Shown here piece by piece: positions 40,880 through 51,623 of a stretch of 64,000 bases of DNA. Within the stretch, counting starts at the first letter, position 1. Every line of letters begins with the position of its first letter. The DNA is taken from contig CAWJRO010000014.1 of assembly GCA_963845285.1 (NCBI GenBank), positions 1-64,000 on the forward strand, read 5' to 3'. Under the pieces are notes generated by a model. That model ran no database searches, was not told where the DNA came from, and was given only the letters and a program-made list of their open reading frames with translations. A program made the translations under genes and the position numbers. The DNA is from Methanobacterium_C sp963845285 (GTDB lineage: Archaea; Methanobacteriota; Methanobacteria; Methanobacteriales; Methanobacteriaceae).

Positions 40880-42640
40880 GAGGTTGTCTCATGAATTAAG
40901 TTTTTAATTTTTTAAGTTTTTATAAAAAATCCTCTTTTTTCAGGTATTTATTTGATTTTGCCTATTTATTTTAGAATTATTATGATTATAGATTCTTTTT
41001 ATGTTATGTGAGATGTTAATTAGGTTTTTTTCTGTTTTTATTCCGTTCATGCCGCGTGTTAGGAACTCTGTGTATCTTAAATTCTCTTTTATATTCCCAA
41101 ATGGCCATTCAACGGTCTGTTTTCGTTTACCAAACTCTTCCTTGCCTTGATTTGTTTCCATTTTCAAAGCCATACGCTTTGATAAAACACCACCATAATC
41201 AGTTATAATCCTAAAACGATTCTTACCAGCACATAATGTCTGATATGAACATTTTAAACAATCATTACAATAATATTGGCGCATACAAGTGTTATTATAC
41301 TCATATGTCTTTTTATAAGTTAATTTTCTGTTATTTGGACAAATATAAATGTCTTCGACATGATTATATTTGAAATTGTACTTGGAAAATAGTTTATCCT
41401 TTTTTAACTTGTTTTTATGTTTATGTGCCTGTTTTCTGTTAGGTATGTAACCATCTAATCCATTTTCTTCTAGATATTGTAGATTTGTTTGTGTAAAATA
41501 CCCGTTATCTGCGCTAATCTTTGTATAATTGGGTAAGGGTCCTATTGTTTCTTGTATTTGTTCTATTTGTGGTATTAGTTGGTGGTGGTCTGTAGGGTCT
41601 TGTGTTATGGTGCTGGCGAGTATGATTCCTGAATCATAATCCACTGCGATTTGCATATTATATGAAAGTTCCATTCGATTCTTTTTATTCATCATCCACC
41701 GTGATTCAGGGTCTGTTAAACTAACAGTCTTTTGTGGTGTCTTTTCTAACTCCCTTTCAGCATGATCCAATTTTTTCAAAACACGATCCTTTTCCGGACT
41801 ACCGGAACAGGCCCGTTCCAGAAGCTTAACTGAAGATCTATGCAGCTTATTCTCCTCTTTAGGAGCATTATTTTCATTAGTGGTTTTGGTTTGGTTTTTT
41901 AGTTTTTGGATTATTTCGTGGACTTTTTTACGGTTGGTTAGTTCTGGTGGTATTTCGTCACCTCTTTTATTGCCGTAAATTTTGTTTTCTTTCTTGTCGG
42001 TTTTTATTCCTTTTTTTAATATCTGACGAACTGTATGTATTTCTTTTTGATTAATTAGATTAGCTGGGGAAGCGTTAGCTTTGATTTTAGTACCATCTAT
42101 TGCGATATGGTTCAATTGAACCATATCCATATTTTTAGCAACATTCACAGTCATTTCAAACGCTTCTTCAATTTGTTTGCTGCATTCGATTTTAAATCTG
42201 CAAATTGTATGGAAATCCGGCTTATCCATACCTGAAAGATACATATAAATCACATTTTCCTCCGCAAGCCTTGCAACCCGCCTAGATGAAAACACACCAT
42301 CAACCGAAGCCATAATAACCACTCTCAATAACATTCGGCGAGAATAAGCTGCCTTACCCTTAGTGCACCTGTATCTCTGGTCTATTTTTTTAAAATCTAA
42401 CTCTTCCACCAAATTAGCAATAAAATAACAAATATGATTTTCCGGAATAAAATCCATAACACGCCTAGGCACCAACCAAGTCTGACCAATCCTATCTTCT
42501 CTCAAAGCCATAAAAAACACCACCAAAAAACTATAAATCTCTAAATAAAATATAGTAACACCTTAAATATAAATATAACCCTTAAAAGGAAAAAAATCAG
42601 AAAAGAAAATCCAAAAAAAAGTCAATCATGAGACAGCCTC
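40880..42640 (-). mobile_element. Complete IS1182-type insertion sequence (1761 bp)
   Basis: Inverted repeats GAGGTTGTCTCATGAAT (left) and GAGGCTGTCTCATGATT (right, reversed) match at 15 of 17 positions. The 5-bp target duplication CTCAG (40875-40879 and 42641-42645) is exact. It interrupts the endonuclease III-like gene. Sharp ends and an intact transposase suggest recent insertion. Confidence 0.93.
40940..42511 (-). CDS. IS1182-family transposase
   Basis: 523 residues from the ATG at 42511, which follows GGTGGTG; an in-frame GTG-type start 15 bp upstream is less likely. The N-terminus (MALREDRIGQTWLVPRRVMDFIPENHICYF) and the segment SSRRVARLAEENVIYMYLSGMDKPDFHTICRF are typical of IS1182 transposases. 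Catalytic Asp candidates are in HIAIDGTKIKANAS and ISADNGYFT, and Glu in the C-terminal KRKQTVEWPFGNIKENLRY. A central Lys/Asn-rich insertion (about 180-240) and a cysteine cluster (CNDCLKCSYQTLCAGKNRF near 425) are family features. Frame intact. Confidence 0.93.
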   Translation of the reverse strand: MALREDRIGQTWLVPRRVMDFIPENHICYFIANLVEELDFKKIDQRYRCTKGKAAYSRRMLLRVVIMASVDGVFSSRRVARLAEENVIYMYLSGMDKPDFHTICRFKIECSKQIEEAFEMTVNVAKNMDMVQLNHIAIDGTKIKANASPANLINQKEIHTVRQILKKGIKTDKKENKIYGNKRGDEIPPELTNRKKVHEIIQKLKNQTKTTNENNAPKEENKLHRSSVKLLERACSGSPEKDRVLKKLDHAERELEKTPQKTVSLTDPESRWMMNKKNRMELSYNMQIAVDYDSGIILASTITQDPTDHHQLIPQIEQIQETIGPLPNYTKISADNGYFTQTNLQYLEENGLDGYIPNRKQAHKHKNKLKKDKLFSKYNFKYNHVEDIYICPNNRKLTYKKTYEYNNTCMRQYYCNDCLKCSYQTLCAGKNRFRIITDYGGVLSKRMALKMETNQGKEEFGKRKQTVEWPFGNIKENLRYTEFLTRGMNGIKTEKNLINISHNIKRIYNHNNSKINRQNQINT

Positions 42641-43091
42641 CTCAGTTTTTTCAACCAATTTTTCTCTTTGTTTGAGTAAAGCTTCTTCGGGTGTAGCGTT
42701 CCAGTATTTATAAACAATGCCTGATTTAACACCATATGCGTCGATATTATATCTAATAAACGCTTTCCATATTTCATCAGAATTATCAAGATTTGAAGCA
42801 TCAATACCACCCTTATTAATAAATACGTTAGAATCAGGTAGGTTAGAATTAACAATCTCCTCAACAAGAACCTTGGCAAATTCTGTCTTCAATATTCCAT
42901 TAGACCTTTTCATGATTATTTTTTTATATTCTATCAACTATTTAATTGCAGTTGCTCCTTCTTCACCAAATGAACCCAGTCTCTTGGAAAAGGTAAACTT
43001 GATTCAATTAGATTCACTATGCAACACACAATGCAGTTAAAATATTGATCAAAATGGGACATTAAAAAAACACCCAACATTTTTTTTGGAA

Positions 43092-43778
43092 TTAATTTTC
43101 CTTCCGAACAACTATAACCTTTAAAACAGCTTGAATTTTGTTAATGGCATCAATAAAAACCGGAAATAAATCAATATGATAACATTCAAGGTAGCCTTTT
43201 ATATTTATATTTAGATCCATCATTACGGCATCAAAATCAATTAATGAGTCTATAAGTTCATTATCCTCCGATATTTCAAGGATACGTGGAAATAAAACAT
43301 TTCTTATGATAGATAAATCATTTTCTGAAACTTTATACCATTCCACTACTTTATCAGAAACCGTATATTCACATACAATTTTGTCTTTATTTCTATTCAA
43401 TTCATCAATCCATAGTTTTAATTGAGCTACGGATTTCTTATCGATATCTTTCCATTTTGGAGTTGTTGGACTAACATCCATACCCGAATAATTGAACTGC
43501 ATGAAAGTCTCGTTTAAAAATTCTTGTAGGTAAATAGTTAGAGAGTCAAGAGTTAGAATTTTAACCTTTTTCCATTGTTTGTTTCGTTGAATTCGATTAA
43601 ATCTGTTGATTAAAACTAAAGTAATAAGAATACCTGTAAAAATACCTGCAAATTCGGCTATGAAATTAGGAAAGTAGGAAGTTCCATATAATTCACCACC
43701 AATCACATTGATTGTTAAAATAATTATTATAAGAAAAATTGTTAATGATCTTTCTGATATTTCAGGAGATTTAACCAT
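43092..43778 (-). CDS. Hypothetical membrane-anchored protein
   Basis: 228 residues from the ATG at 43778; an upstream GTG (43787) is possible. Two N-terminal hydrophobic helices (LTIFLIIIILTINVIGG and IAEFAGIFTGILITLVLI) are followed by a ~170-residue helical cytoplasmic domain. No family recognised. This layout (two helices plus a soluble helical domain) recurs among accessory-region proteins, some of them effectors of defence systems, but there is no motif to support that. A weak AAGTG stands before the start. Confidence 0.65.
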   Translation of the reverse strand: MVKSPEISERSLTIFLIIIILTINVIGGELYGTSYFPNFIAEFAGIFTGILITLVLINRFNRIQRNKQWKKVKILTLDSLTIYLQEFLNETFMQFNYSGMDVSPTTPKWKDIDKKSVAQLKLWIDELNRNKDKIVCEYTVSDKVVEWYKVSENDLSIIRNVLFPRILEISEDNELIDSLIDFDAVMMDLNINIKGYLECYHIDLFPVFIDAINKIQAVLKVIVVRKEN

Positions 43779-44045
43779 AAAATACACTTACACTATTATT
43801 TAAAATTTTAATATTTATTGACCTTTTATCAGTGATTTATATAAAAATGATGGCTATTATTGTATTTTAAATCAAATGCTCTTTTCAAATTCTCCAACAA
43901 CATGCGTAATTTAGTGGAATTTGATGAAATATCAAGTTTTAAATTTTTAAATTTCTTATAAAATCATTACTCCACTAAAAACCATTTAATTGGCAAATAA
44001 AGTTAAAATAGAGGCCAGCTTAAAAAATTAAAAAATTTTCCAGAA

Positions 44046-44555
44046 TTACTTCCTCTTCCTGTAGCTCATAAAACTCTCTGGAAATCTTCCTCTGATAATA
44101 TCCATGATTCCACGATTTTCCAGATCTTCAATAACTTTATGCTGAACTTTCAACTCATCATTAGCATCATCCAGCTGTTTTTTGGTGACCTGTACGCGAT
44201 GTTCAAGTTTGTTATGTTCCTGCTGCAACTTCTCGGAGTTGTTGAGTTTCAGGTCTATCTCTTTGAGTTCCAATTCACTCATCAGTTTTTCCAGTAATTT
44301 CTTTTCATTCATAGTGTCCTGGAGCTGTTCCTGCGTTCCTGCAAGTTTTTCTCTTATGCCCTTGATTTCATTTTCTTTAAGGTTTAATTCCTTCTCTAAA
44401 TCTTCAACAGACTTTTCATCATCATCTGTGTCAGGAAGGTCCTCAGCAGATCTTAATTTTCCACCGCAATCACATACATCACCAACATTCTCTGGAAATT
44501 CTCCTTCTTGGAGCTCATAATGACGTTTACATTTATCACAGATGAGATAAACCAT
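44046..44555 (-). CDS. Zinc-ribbon coiled-coil protein
   Basis: 169 residues. The N-terminus holds a zinc ribbon, C-x2-C (LICDKCKRHYEL) and C-x-C (DVCDCGGKLRS), found in a group of methanogen proteins with the same opening. Residues ~45-145 are an unbroken heptad-type coiled coil (EDLEKELNLKENEIKGIREK and onward). The C-terminus is short and basic (GRFPESFMSYRKRK). It probably forms a rod-like dimer; function unknown. AAGGTGG before the ATG supports the start. Confidence 0.78.
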   Translation of the reverse strand: MVYLICDKCKRHYELQEGEFPENVGDVCDCGGKLRSAEDLPDTDDDEKSVEDLEKELNLKENEIKGIREKLAGTQEQLQDTMNEKKLLEKLMSELELKEIDLKLNNSEKLQQEHNKLEHRVQVTKKQLDDANDELKVQHKVIEDLENRGIMDIIRGRFPESFMSYRKRK

Positions 44556-44884
44556 TTAAAACCACCTTGCTACGATCTTGGAATGTTTAATCATTGAGTT
44601 TATTACATTGAATTTAAAAAATCATTTATTACTTATTTTTAGATAAGATTTAATTTAGATAAGATTTAAAAACAAATAACTTTTTTTAAATCTTTACATC
44701 TGATATCTTTTATCACCGCGACCCAACCACCAATAGACAAATGGATCACTTAATTCAACAGAATATGATTTCAATTCCTGATGTTTTAATAGAAGTTTTC
44801 AATGACCCCACTTAATCTAACCAAATTTACATGTATGAATTATTTTTGAATTTTTTAATTATTTTTTTATTTCTTAAATTGAAA
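44556..44884. other. Intergenic region
   Basis: About 330 AT-rich bases upstream of an insertion sequence. No gene, no repeat that I can support. It carries the left target duplication AATTGAAA at 44877-44884. Confidence 0.35.
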
Positions 44885-46129
<1,245 letters not shown>

Positions 46130-46833
46130 AATTGAAATCTTTCAAAAATATGAAACAAAGATGATGAAAATTTTCAAAATTGATTTCAATTTTCCAGTTG
46201 TATCATAGGAGTTATTTATTTTTTAATGCAAGACCTGTTTCATCATAAGTGAATAAAAGTAAAAGTCAAAAAAAAGGTAAATTCATGATAATCTTATGAC
46301 CTTAAAACTAACTGGGCTCTTCCTATTATTATTTTAGTGTAATCTTAAATATTTCAGATGTTTAAATAAGAAACTTATAATATTCTTTTAGCTTTCTTCA
46401 ATTAAATTAATTGTTTTAATAACTATAGATTATTTAATAAACTAGATGCATATCAAATTGTGAATACAGAATGAAAACTTAGATTAATTGAATTGAAAGG
46501 TTTAGATATGCATATTCAAGTAATGCTCAATGTCTAAAAGTACAGTGGAGTAGTAAATAATCCAAAGTAAATAATCCAAAGTAAATAATCCAAAGTAAAT
46601 AATCCAAATTGAAGTAGAAATAGATCTGGATTAAAATCCTGCTACTCTGTTTTACATCTCTGTTTTGTAGGGTCAGATTTGGCAGTATCGAATAGTTTTA
46701 TACCCTGATTCCGGTTTCATACCCTGATTCCGTGTCTATATCTCTGTTTTGTAGGTCGATCGAATGTGGAATCTGTACATAAAATTCAATCAGTCCTGAA
46801 TAAAAATCAAAAAATAGTAAATAAATAAAAGGG
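46130..46833. other. Repeat-containing intergenic region downstream of thrS
   Basis: About 700 bases without a gene. Besides the 14-bp tandem array at 46552-46607 it has CTCTGTTTTGTAGG twice (near 46668 and 46743) and TTTCATACCCTGATTCCG-type words twice in succession (46698-46733). It is AT-rich and looks like degenerate non-coding DNA. Confidence 0.4.
46552..46607. repeat. 14-bp tandem repeat, four copies
   Basis: AGTAAATAATCCAA repeated four times head to tail with no mismatch (46552-46565, 46566-46579, 46580-46593, 46594-46607). A simple tandem array; no role known. Confidence 0.85.
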
Positions 46834-48666
46834 TTAGAAATGAACCCTTTTAGACAGTTTAATTGGCAGTGGAAGATTCCTGAAGGGCATACCTTTGGTT
46901 TCCTCATGAACTTTCTTGACAAGTTCATCAACAGCCATAGAAACTTTTTCTCCGGTTTCGCGAACGTTTATTGTTAGTTCGCCACCTTCAAGTTCCCTGT
47001 CACCTATCACAACAACGTATGGAACCCAATCCTTACCTGCATTTCTTATTTTCTTTCCAACTGTTTCGTGCATCTCATCAACGTCAACACGGACATTTTG
47101 GGCCTTTATTTCTTCTGCAAGTTTTAGTGCAAAGTCTGTGTGCCTCTCTGCAATTGGTATAACACGGACCTGTGTTGGTTCAAGCCATATAGGGAGCATT
47201 GGTGGTTTTTCATCCATTTCAACGGCAGTTTTTTCAAGTAAACTGCATATTACCCTTTCAACACTTCCAGTTGGACTGCAGTGGAGTATTATTGGGTTTA
47301 CGTCTTCTTCTGATTCGTTTATGTAGGTTATTCCGAACCTTTCACCACTTTCAACATCTATCTGGATGGTTGGGTTTTCTATAGGCCTTCCAAGGTAGTC
47401 TATGGCTGCAAAGTCCATTTTAGCTATCCAGTAGTGTTTTCTCTTTGGTAAGACTTCCATGAGCACGGGTTTACCTATTTTCGCTGCTGCGTTGTAGACC
47501 CATTCCTCGTTCTCCTTGAAGAACTCTGCTGTGGCCCTCATTATAACTTCGTAGTTGACTTCAAGGTCCACTCCAGTCTGTTTGCACATGTCTATCTGCT
47601 TGTCGAACTCCTCCATTGCATGGTCTATGTCGGCGCAGACTGTGTGCAGGTCTGGCATGGTAAATCCCCTCAACCTTTTAAGCCCTACAACCTCTCCTTT
47701 TTTCTCAAGACGGAAGCTGTAGGTTGAAAGTTCGTACATGCCTATTGGAAGGTTTTTCCATGTTAGGAAGGAATCTGCAAGAATTCTGAACGCACCGAAA
47801 CAGCATGCGTATCTTAGCATGAGCTCCTTGTTTTTGGTACTTAAACGGTACTGACGTTCCCCGAATTTCTCAGCGTGCACCCTTATGGCCTTATCTGATA
47901 AATCGTACATTATAGGGGTTTCCACAGGCATTGCACCCCTCTCTGTCACGAGGTTGTAAACATAGTCTGCAAGAAGGTCCCTGATAAGTCTGCCCTTAGG
48001 ATACCAGCGGAGGTGGCCTATATCTGCTGAAGGTTCATAGTCTGCCAGACTTTTCTCCCTCATAAGACGTAAGTGTGGAGGTTCTTCACCTGTGGACTCC
48101 ATTATTCCCAATTCGTTACCCACAAGCTTTTTGAAATCCTGATTTTCATATTCAAATGCTTCCGGGTCCTGGAGTTTTCCATCGACCATGATGTAGAATT
48201 TTGATTTTTCTTCCTCGGGTTTTTCTTCCTCTTTTTCAGGTTTTTCGGCTGTTATTGTCCTTGAAAGCTCTGAAAGTGGGTGTCCCTTACATGAAACTTC
48301 AAAGGATTTGTACCATCCAAATGGAGCTCTGCCTACAGGAATATCAAGTTCCCCCAATCTGGATTCCATGTCCTGAAGTATTTTTTTTGCAGCGTCAGGT
48401 GAGCTTAAAGATGAGCTGAGGTGGGCATATGGGTATATAACCACATTTTTTGCCCCAACTTTAGCTAAGATATCTTTTATTTCCAGTATGGCGTTTTCAA
48501 CCACTCCCTCTGGATTTTTCTCATCTTCCTTCTCAACTGCTGTGAAAACTACTAATGAATCCTTAAATTCACCTTTTTTCTTTTCATCATCTATTTCTTC
48601 TGCTATTCTAGTTTTTGACCTTGTTTTATATTTCAAATAATCAGAATGAATCAAAAGTATCCTCAT
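46834..48666 (-). CDS. thrS: Threonyl-tRNA synthetase, archaeal type
   Basis: 610 residues, the usual archaeal length. The N-terminal ~140 residues are the archaea-specific editing domain related to D-aminoacyl-tRNA deacylase (MRILLIHSDYLKYKTRSKTR, YPYAHLSSSLSSPDAAKKIL). The class II catalytic core follows: motif 2 region (RYACCFGAFRILADS, ELSTYSFRLEKKGEV), zinc ligands in CFGAF and later His, motif 3 in HCSPTGSVERVICSLLE. The C-terminal anticodon-binding domain has VRVIPIAERHTDFALKLAEE. It charges tRNA-Thr and edits Ser-tRNA-Thr. AGGTGG precedes the ATG. Monocistronic. Confidence 0.97.
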   Translation of the reverse strand: MRILLIHSDYLKYKTRSKTRIAEEIDDEKKKGEFKDSLVVFTAVEKEDEKNPEGVVENAILEIKDILAKVGAKNVVIYPYAHLSSSLSSPDAAKKILQDMESRLGELDIPVGRAPFGWYKSFEVSCKGHPLSELSRTITAEKPEKEEEKPEEEKSKFYIMVDGKLQDPEAFEYENQDFKKLVGNELGIMESTGEEPPHLRLMREKSLADYEPSADIGHLRWYPKGRLIRDLLADYVYNLVTERGAMPVETPIMYDLSDKAIRVHAEKFGERQYRLSTKNKELMLRYACCFGAFRILADSFLTWKNLPIGMYELSTYSFRLEKKGEVVGLKRLRGFTMPDLHTVCADIDHAMEEFDKQIDMCKQTGVDLEVNYEVIMRATAEFFKENEEWVYNAAAKIGKPVLMEVLPKRKHYWIAKMDFAAIDYLGRPIENPTIQIDVESGERFGITYINESEEDVNPIILHCSPTGSVERVICSLLEKTAVEMDEKPPMLPIWLEPTQVRVIPIAERHTDFALKLAEEIKAQNVRVDVDEMHETVGKKIRNAGKDWVPYVVVIGDRELEGGELTINVRETGEKVSMAVDELVKKVHEETKGMPFRNLPLPIKLSKRVHF

Positions 48667-48980
48667 TTGACCACCTATTGAATTTAGCTATGAATAAAAT
48701 TCGTTAGCATTTGTTATAATGTTATTTATGATTTACTCATTATTGGTTTTTGATACTTTATGAATGCTTCCATCAAACTAATAATCAGCGCTTCACGCCC
48801 TAATTTAACTAAATTTATGAATAAACACCTTTTTTTTATGAATAAAAGTATTAAAAACATTGAATTACATAAAACGGAGTTATACTCTATAAAACTACTT
48901 AATAAACCTTTTTTGTAGTTATATGCCTTATTAAACTTCTACGAAAAGTTTGTATATAACCATGGTCTAAATTGTTAGAC
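48667..48980. promoter_or_regulatory. Divergent promoter region between thrS and the UbiB-like gene
   Basis: About 310 AT-rich bases upstream of both genes. GTATATAAC at 48951-48959 lies 25-30 bp before the ATG at 48981, the right distance for a leaderless transcript of the UbiB-like gene. Confidence 0.45.
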
Positions 48981-50666
48981 ATGAACATGATTCGTGATGA
49001 TACATTACCAGATCTCAAAAGACTGACAGAAATTCTAAGAATTCTGGCTAAATACGAGTTTGGAAGTGTGGTCGAAAAGATAGGGCTAAAAGACAAGCTT
49101 CCTCTATCTGAACGATTTAAGAAAGGTGGTTCTCTGGATGAATTTGACAGTTCAGTTTCAGAAAGACTTAGAATGGTTTTAGAAGAACTGGGCACCACCT
49201 TCATCAAGTTGGGACAGGTATTAAGCACCAGACCAGACCTGGTGGGTGAAGAACTTGCCCAGGAATTTAGTAAACTTCAGGATTCAACTCCAGCATTTGA
49301 ATTTGAAAAGATCAAATCTGTGATTGAAGAGGAGCTTGAAAGTCCACTTAACGATGTTTTTTCCAAATTTAGTGAGGTTCCACTGGCTTCAGCTTCGATT
49401 GGACAAGTCCATAAAGCTGTACTTAAAAATGAATCAGATGTTGCCGTGAAGGTTCAAAGACCAGGTCTGGAAAGGCAGGTAAATCAAGACATAAGAATTA
49501 TGCACTACCTCGCCGACCTCATAGACAGGAGAATCCCCAAATGGAAGTATTACAACCTTCCTGGAATTGTAGACGAATTTGAACGCTCTATATTAAAGGA
49601 AACAGATTATGGGCAGGAAGCTAGGAACGCTAAGAGGTTCAAGGAAATTTTCAAAGGCGACAGAACAGTTTACGTTCCTAAAATCTATAACGAACATTCC
49701 ACAACCAAAGTTCTGACAATGGAGTTCATAGATGGAGTTAAAGTCCGGGACATTATGGAGTCGGATGGATCGGAAGATAAATTCAATAGAAAGCTCATAG
49801 CCCAACGAGGCGCAGAATCCTACTTCAAACAGATTTTAATACATGGATTCTTTCATGCAGACCCCCATCCTAGCAACATCTACGTACTGAAACACAGCGT
49901 GATCTGCTTTTTAGACTTTGGTATGATGGGTAGTATAGATGAGGAGTCCCGTGAAGACCTTGCAGAGCTGTTCATTTTTATAATAAACAACGATGTTAAT
50001 GGAATAATAAATCAGTTAATTTACATGGGAATACTGAGTGAAAGTGTGGATAGAAAATCCATTAAATATGATCTCATGGATCTCATGGACAGGTACCTCG
50101 GAACGGAAATTAAACAGGTGGGCAATGTACTTCAAGACCTTTCAAGCTCAAATATACTTGAAAAGTACCAGATAACATTCCCCAAAGAATTCGTGCTCCT
50201 CTCCCGTGTCATTACCATGATGGAAGACACTGGACAGAAACTGGATCCAGATTTCAACGGTGTTGAAATAGCAAAACCATTTGTCAAAAAACTTTTAGTG
50301 CGAAAATTAAATCCAGCAAGGCTTCTGGACTTTATAGGTGAAAATATCTTTGAGTTTGAACATCTAATGAAGATATTCCCTCGAAGCATAAGTAAAACCC
50401 TCATGAAACTGGAAGAAGGAAAAATAAAGATTGAAATGGAACATAAAAATCTGGAAGCCATTTCAGGAAGCCTGGATATAATAACCAACCGCATATCTCT
50501 TGCATTAATAATATCTGCCCTTATAATTGGTTCTTCACTTATAATGCAAACTAATAAAGGAATATTACTTCTAGGATTTCCATTTCTTGGAATAATAGGA
50601 TTTGTTATAAGTGCCGTACTTGGAATGGCCCTTGTAATCTCTATTTTGAGGTACAGGCAGATATAG
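48981..50666 (+). CDS. UbiB/ABC1 (AarF) family atypical kinase
   Basis: 561 residues from ATG 48981. The ABC1-type kinase core is clear: the KxGQ motif (FIKLGQVLSTRPDLVGEEL), the alanine-rich loop (PLASASIGQVHKA), the lysine in VAVKVQRPG, catalytic HADPHPSNIYV and the metal-binding LDFGMMG. Two C-terminal membrane helices (ISLALIISALIIGSSLIMQ and FPFLGIIGFVISAVLGMALVISIL) anchor it. UbiB members support quinone or other lipid metabolism through ATPase activity; methanogens of this order lack ubiquinone, so the substrate is unknown. A TTG 9 bp upstream would add three residues; I prefer the ATG. Confidence 0.9.
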   Translation: MNMIRDDTLPDLKRLTEILRILAKYEFGSVVEKIGLKDKLPLSERFKKGGSLDEFDSSVSERLRMVLEELGTTFIKLGQVLSTRPDLVGEELAQEFSKLQDSTPAFEFEKIKSVIEEELESPLNDVFSKFSEVPLASASIGQVHKAVLKNESDVAVKVQRPGLERQVNQDIRIMHYLADLIDRRIPKWKYYNLPGIVDEFERSILKETDYGQEARNAKRFKEIFKGDRTVYVPKIYNEHSTTKVLTMEFIDGVKVRDIMESDGSEDKFNRKLIAQRGAESYFKQILIHGFFHADPHPSNIYVLKHSVICFLDFGMMGSIDEESREDLAELFIFIINNDVNGIINQLIYMGILSESVDRKSIKYDLMDLMDRYLGTEIKQVGNVLQDLSSSNILEKYQITFPKEFVLLSRVITMMEDTGQKLDPDFNGVEIAKPFVKKLLVRKLNPARLLDFIGENIFEFEHLMKIFPRSISKTLMKLEEGKIKIEMEHKNLEAISGSLDIITNRISLALIISALIIGSSLIMQTNKGILLLGFPFLGIIGFVISAVLGMALVISILRYRQI

Positions 50667-50824
50667 TGATAAATGAAGTTATAAATGATTTAATAGATCA
50701 ATAAAAACAGTTATGGTTTATAGAAAATAAAAACACATTTAAAACCATTAAATTCATTAAAACAGTTAGTAGACGTAAACTATACAAACCATAAATTCAT
50801 TTAATAATTTAGGGGGGTTTTAAA

Positions 50825-51346
50825 GTGGAAAATGAAGTATTAAACACTATAAAAAATCGTAAAAGTGTTAGAAATTATTTGGACAAACCCGTAAGCAGGA
50901 AAGATCTGGAAAATTTGATAGAAGCTGGTATGGCTGCACCAAGTGCTGTTGACTTGAGGCCATGGGCTTTTATAGCTGTTACAGATAAACCAACCCTTGT
51001 TTCCCTGGCTGATGTGACACCATTTGGTAAAATGCTCCCAAATGCAGGGGCAGCCGTGGTTGTCTGTGGCATACCTGAAAAATCTGTGCCAGGTGCCCCG
51101 GAATATTGGATTCAGGATTGTTCTGCGGCTTCAGAGAACATTTTACTGGCTGCAGAGTCTATGGGGCTTGGAGCTGTTTGGTTAGGAATTCATCCAATTC
51201 CAGAACGAATTGAAGGTGTTAGAGATCTCCTTAACATGCCTGAAAATGTTGTTCCACTAAACATAATCTCAATAGGTTATCCTGCAGGCTTAGAAAGACC
51301 AAAAAATAAGTTTAACCCTGAAAACATTCACTGGGGCAAGTGGTAA
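50825..51346 (+). CDS. Nitroreductase family protein
   Basis: 173 residues, GTG start at 50825 behind AGGGGGG. The N-terminus (TIKNRKSVRNYLDKPVSRKDLENLIEAGMAAPSAVDLRPWAFIAV) holds the FMN-binding R-x-S-x-R and P-S-A motifs, and AAESMGLGAVWLGIHP is the second FMN region. It is an FMN-dependent oxidoreductase using NAD(P)H or, in methanogens, possibly F420H2; the natural substrate is unknown. Not linked to an operon. Confidence 0.92.
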   Translation: MENEVLNTIKNRKSVRNYLDKPVSRKDLENLIEAGMAAPSAVDLRPWAFIAVTDKPTLVSLADVTPFGKMLPNAGAAVVVCGIPEKSVPGAPEYWIQDCSAASENILLAAESMGLGAVWLGIHPIPERIEGVRDLLNMPENVVPLNIISIGYPAGLERPKNKFNPENIHWGKW

Positions 51347-51623
51347 CTATTAAAAATTAGTTTTAAACTATAGAATTTCATATTTATGAAGGAAATTTTT
51401 TATGAAGGAAATTTTGAAATTCTTTGAAATTCTTTTTTTAAATTTTCAGGTAACAATTTATAGAAAATTGTATCAAAAAATTACAGAACATGATCATTTA
51501 AACATAATAAAGACAAGAATGATACTATAAAATAATTTCTTTAACCTTTTAATTTTCAGACATAAAATGTAGAAAAATTGTTACAAAAAAACATGTTGCG
51601 ATAAAAAGACTCATGGTGATTAA

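Larger units (their letters stand above)
40164..42937 (-). pseudogene. Endonuclease III-like (HhH-GPD) gene interrupted by an IS1182-type element
   Basis: Two fragments, 42937-42641 and 40874-40164, join in frame once the insertion and one 5-bp target copy (CTCAG) are removed: the junction reads VEKTE-LLKNSE, total 336 codons including the stop. The likely start is the ATG at 42913. The reconstructed protein has PVDTHVKRLVVRF, like the catalytic-Asp motif VDTHV of HhH-GPD glycosylases, and a C-terminal cysteine set (ICGKIPKCELCKQKYQKVYENC, given as C-x5-C-x2-C-x10-C) resembling, but not equal to, the [4Fe-4S] loop of endonuclease III. A [4Fe-4S] DNA glycosylase relative is inferred; an unusual substrate is possible. 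As it stands, both fragments would be truncated and the gene is inactive unless the IS excises. Confidence 0.75.

Noticed and set aside
42622..42879. An alternative frame across the right edge of the IS1182 element.
   Set aside because: The other frame joins perfectly with the downstream fragment after IS removal; this one does not.
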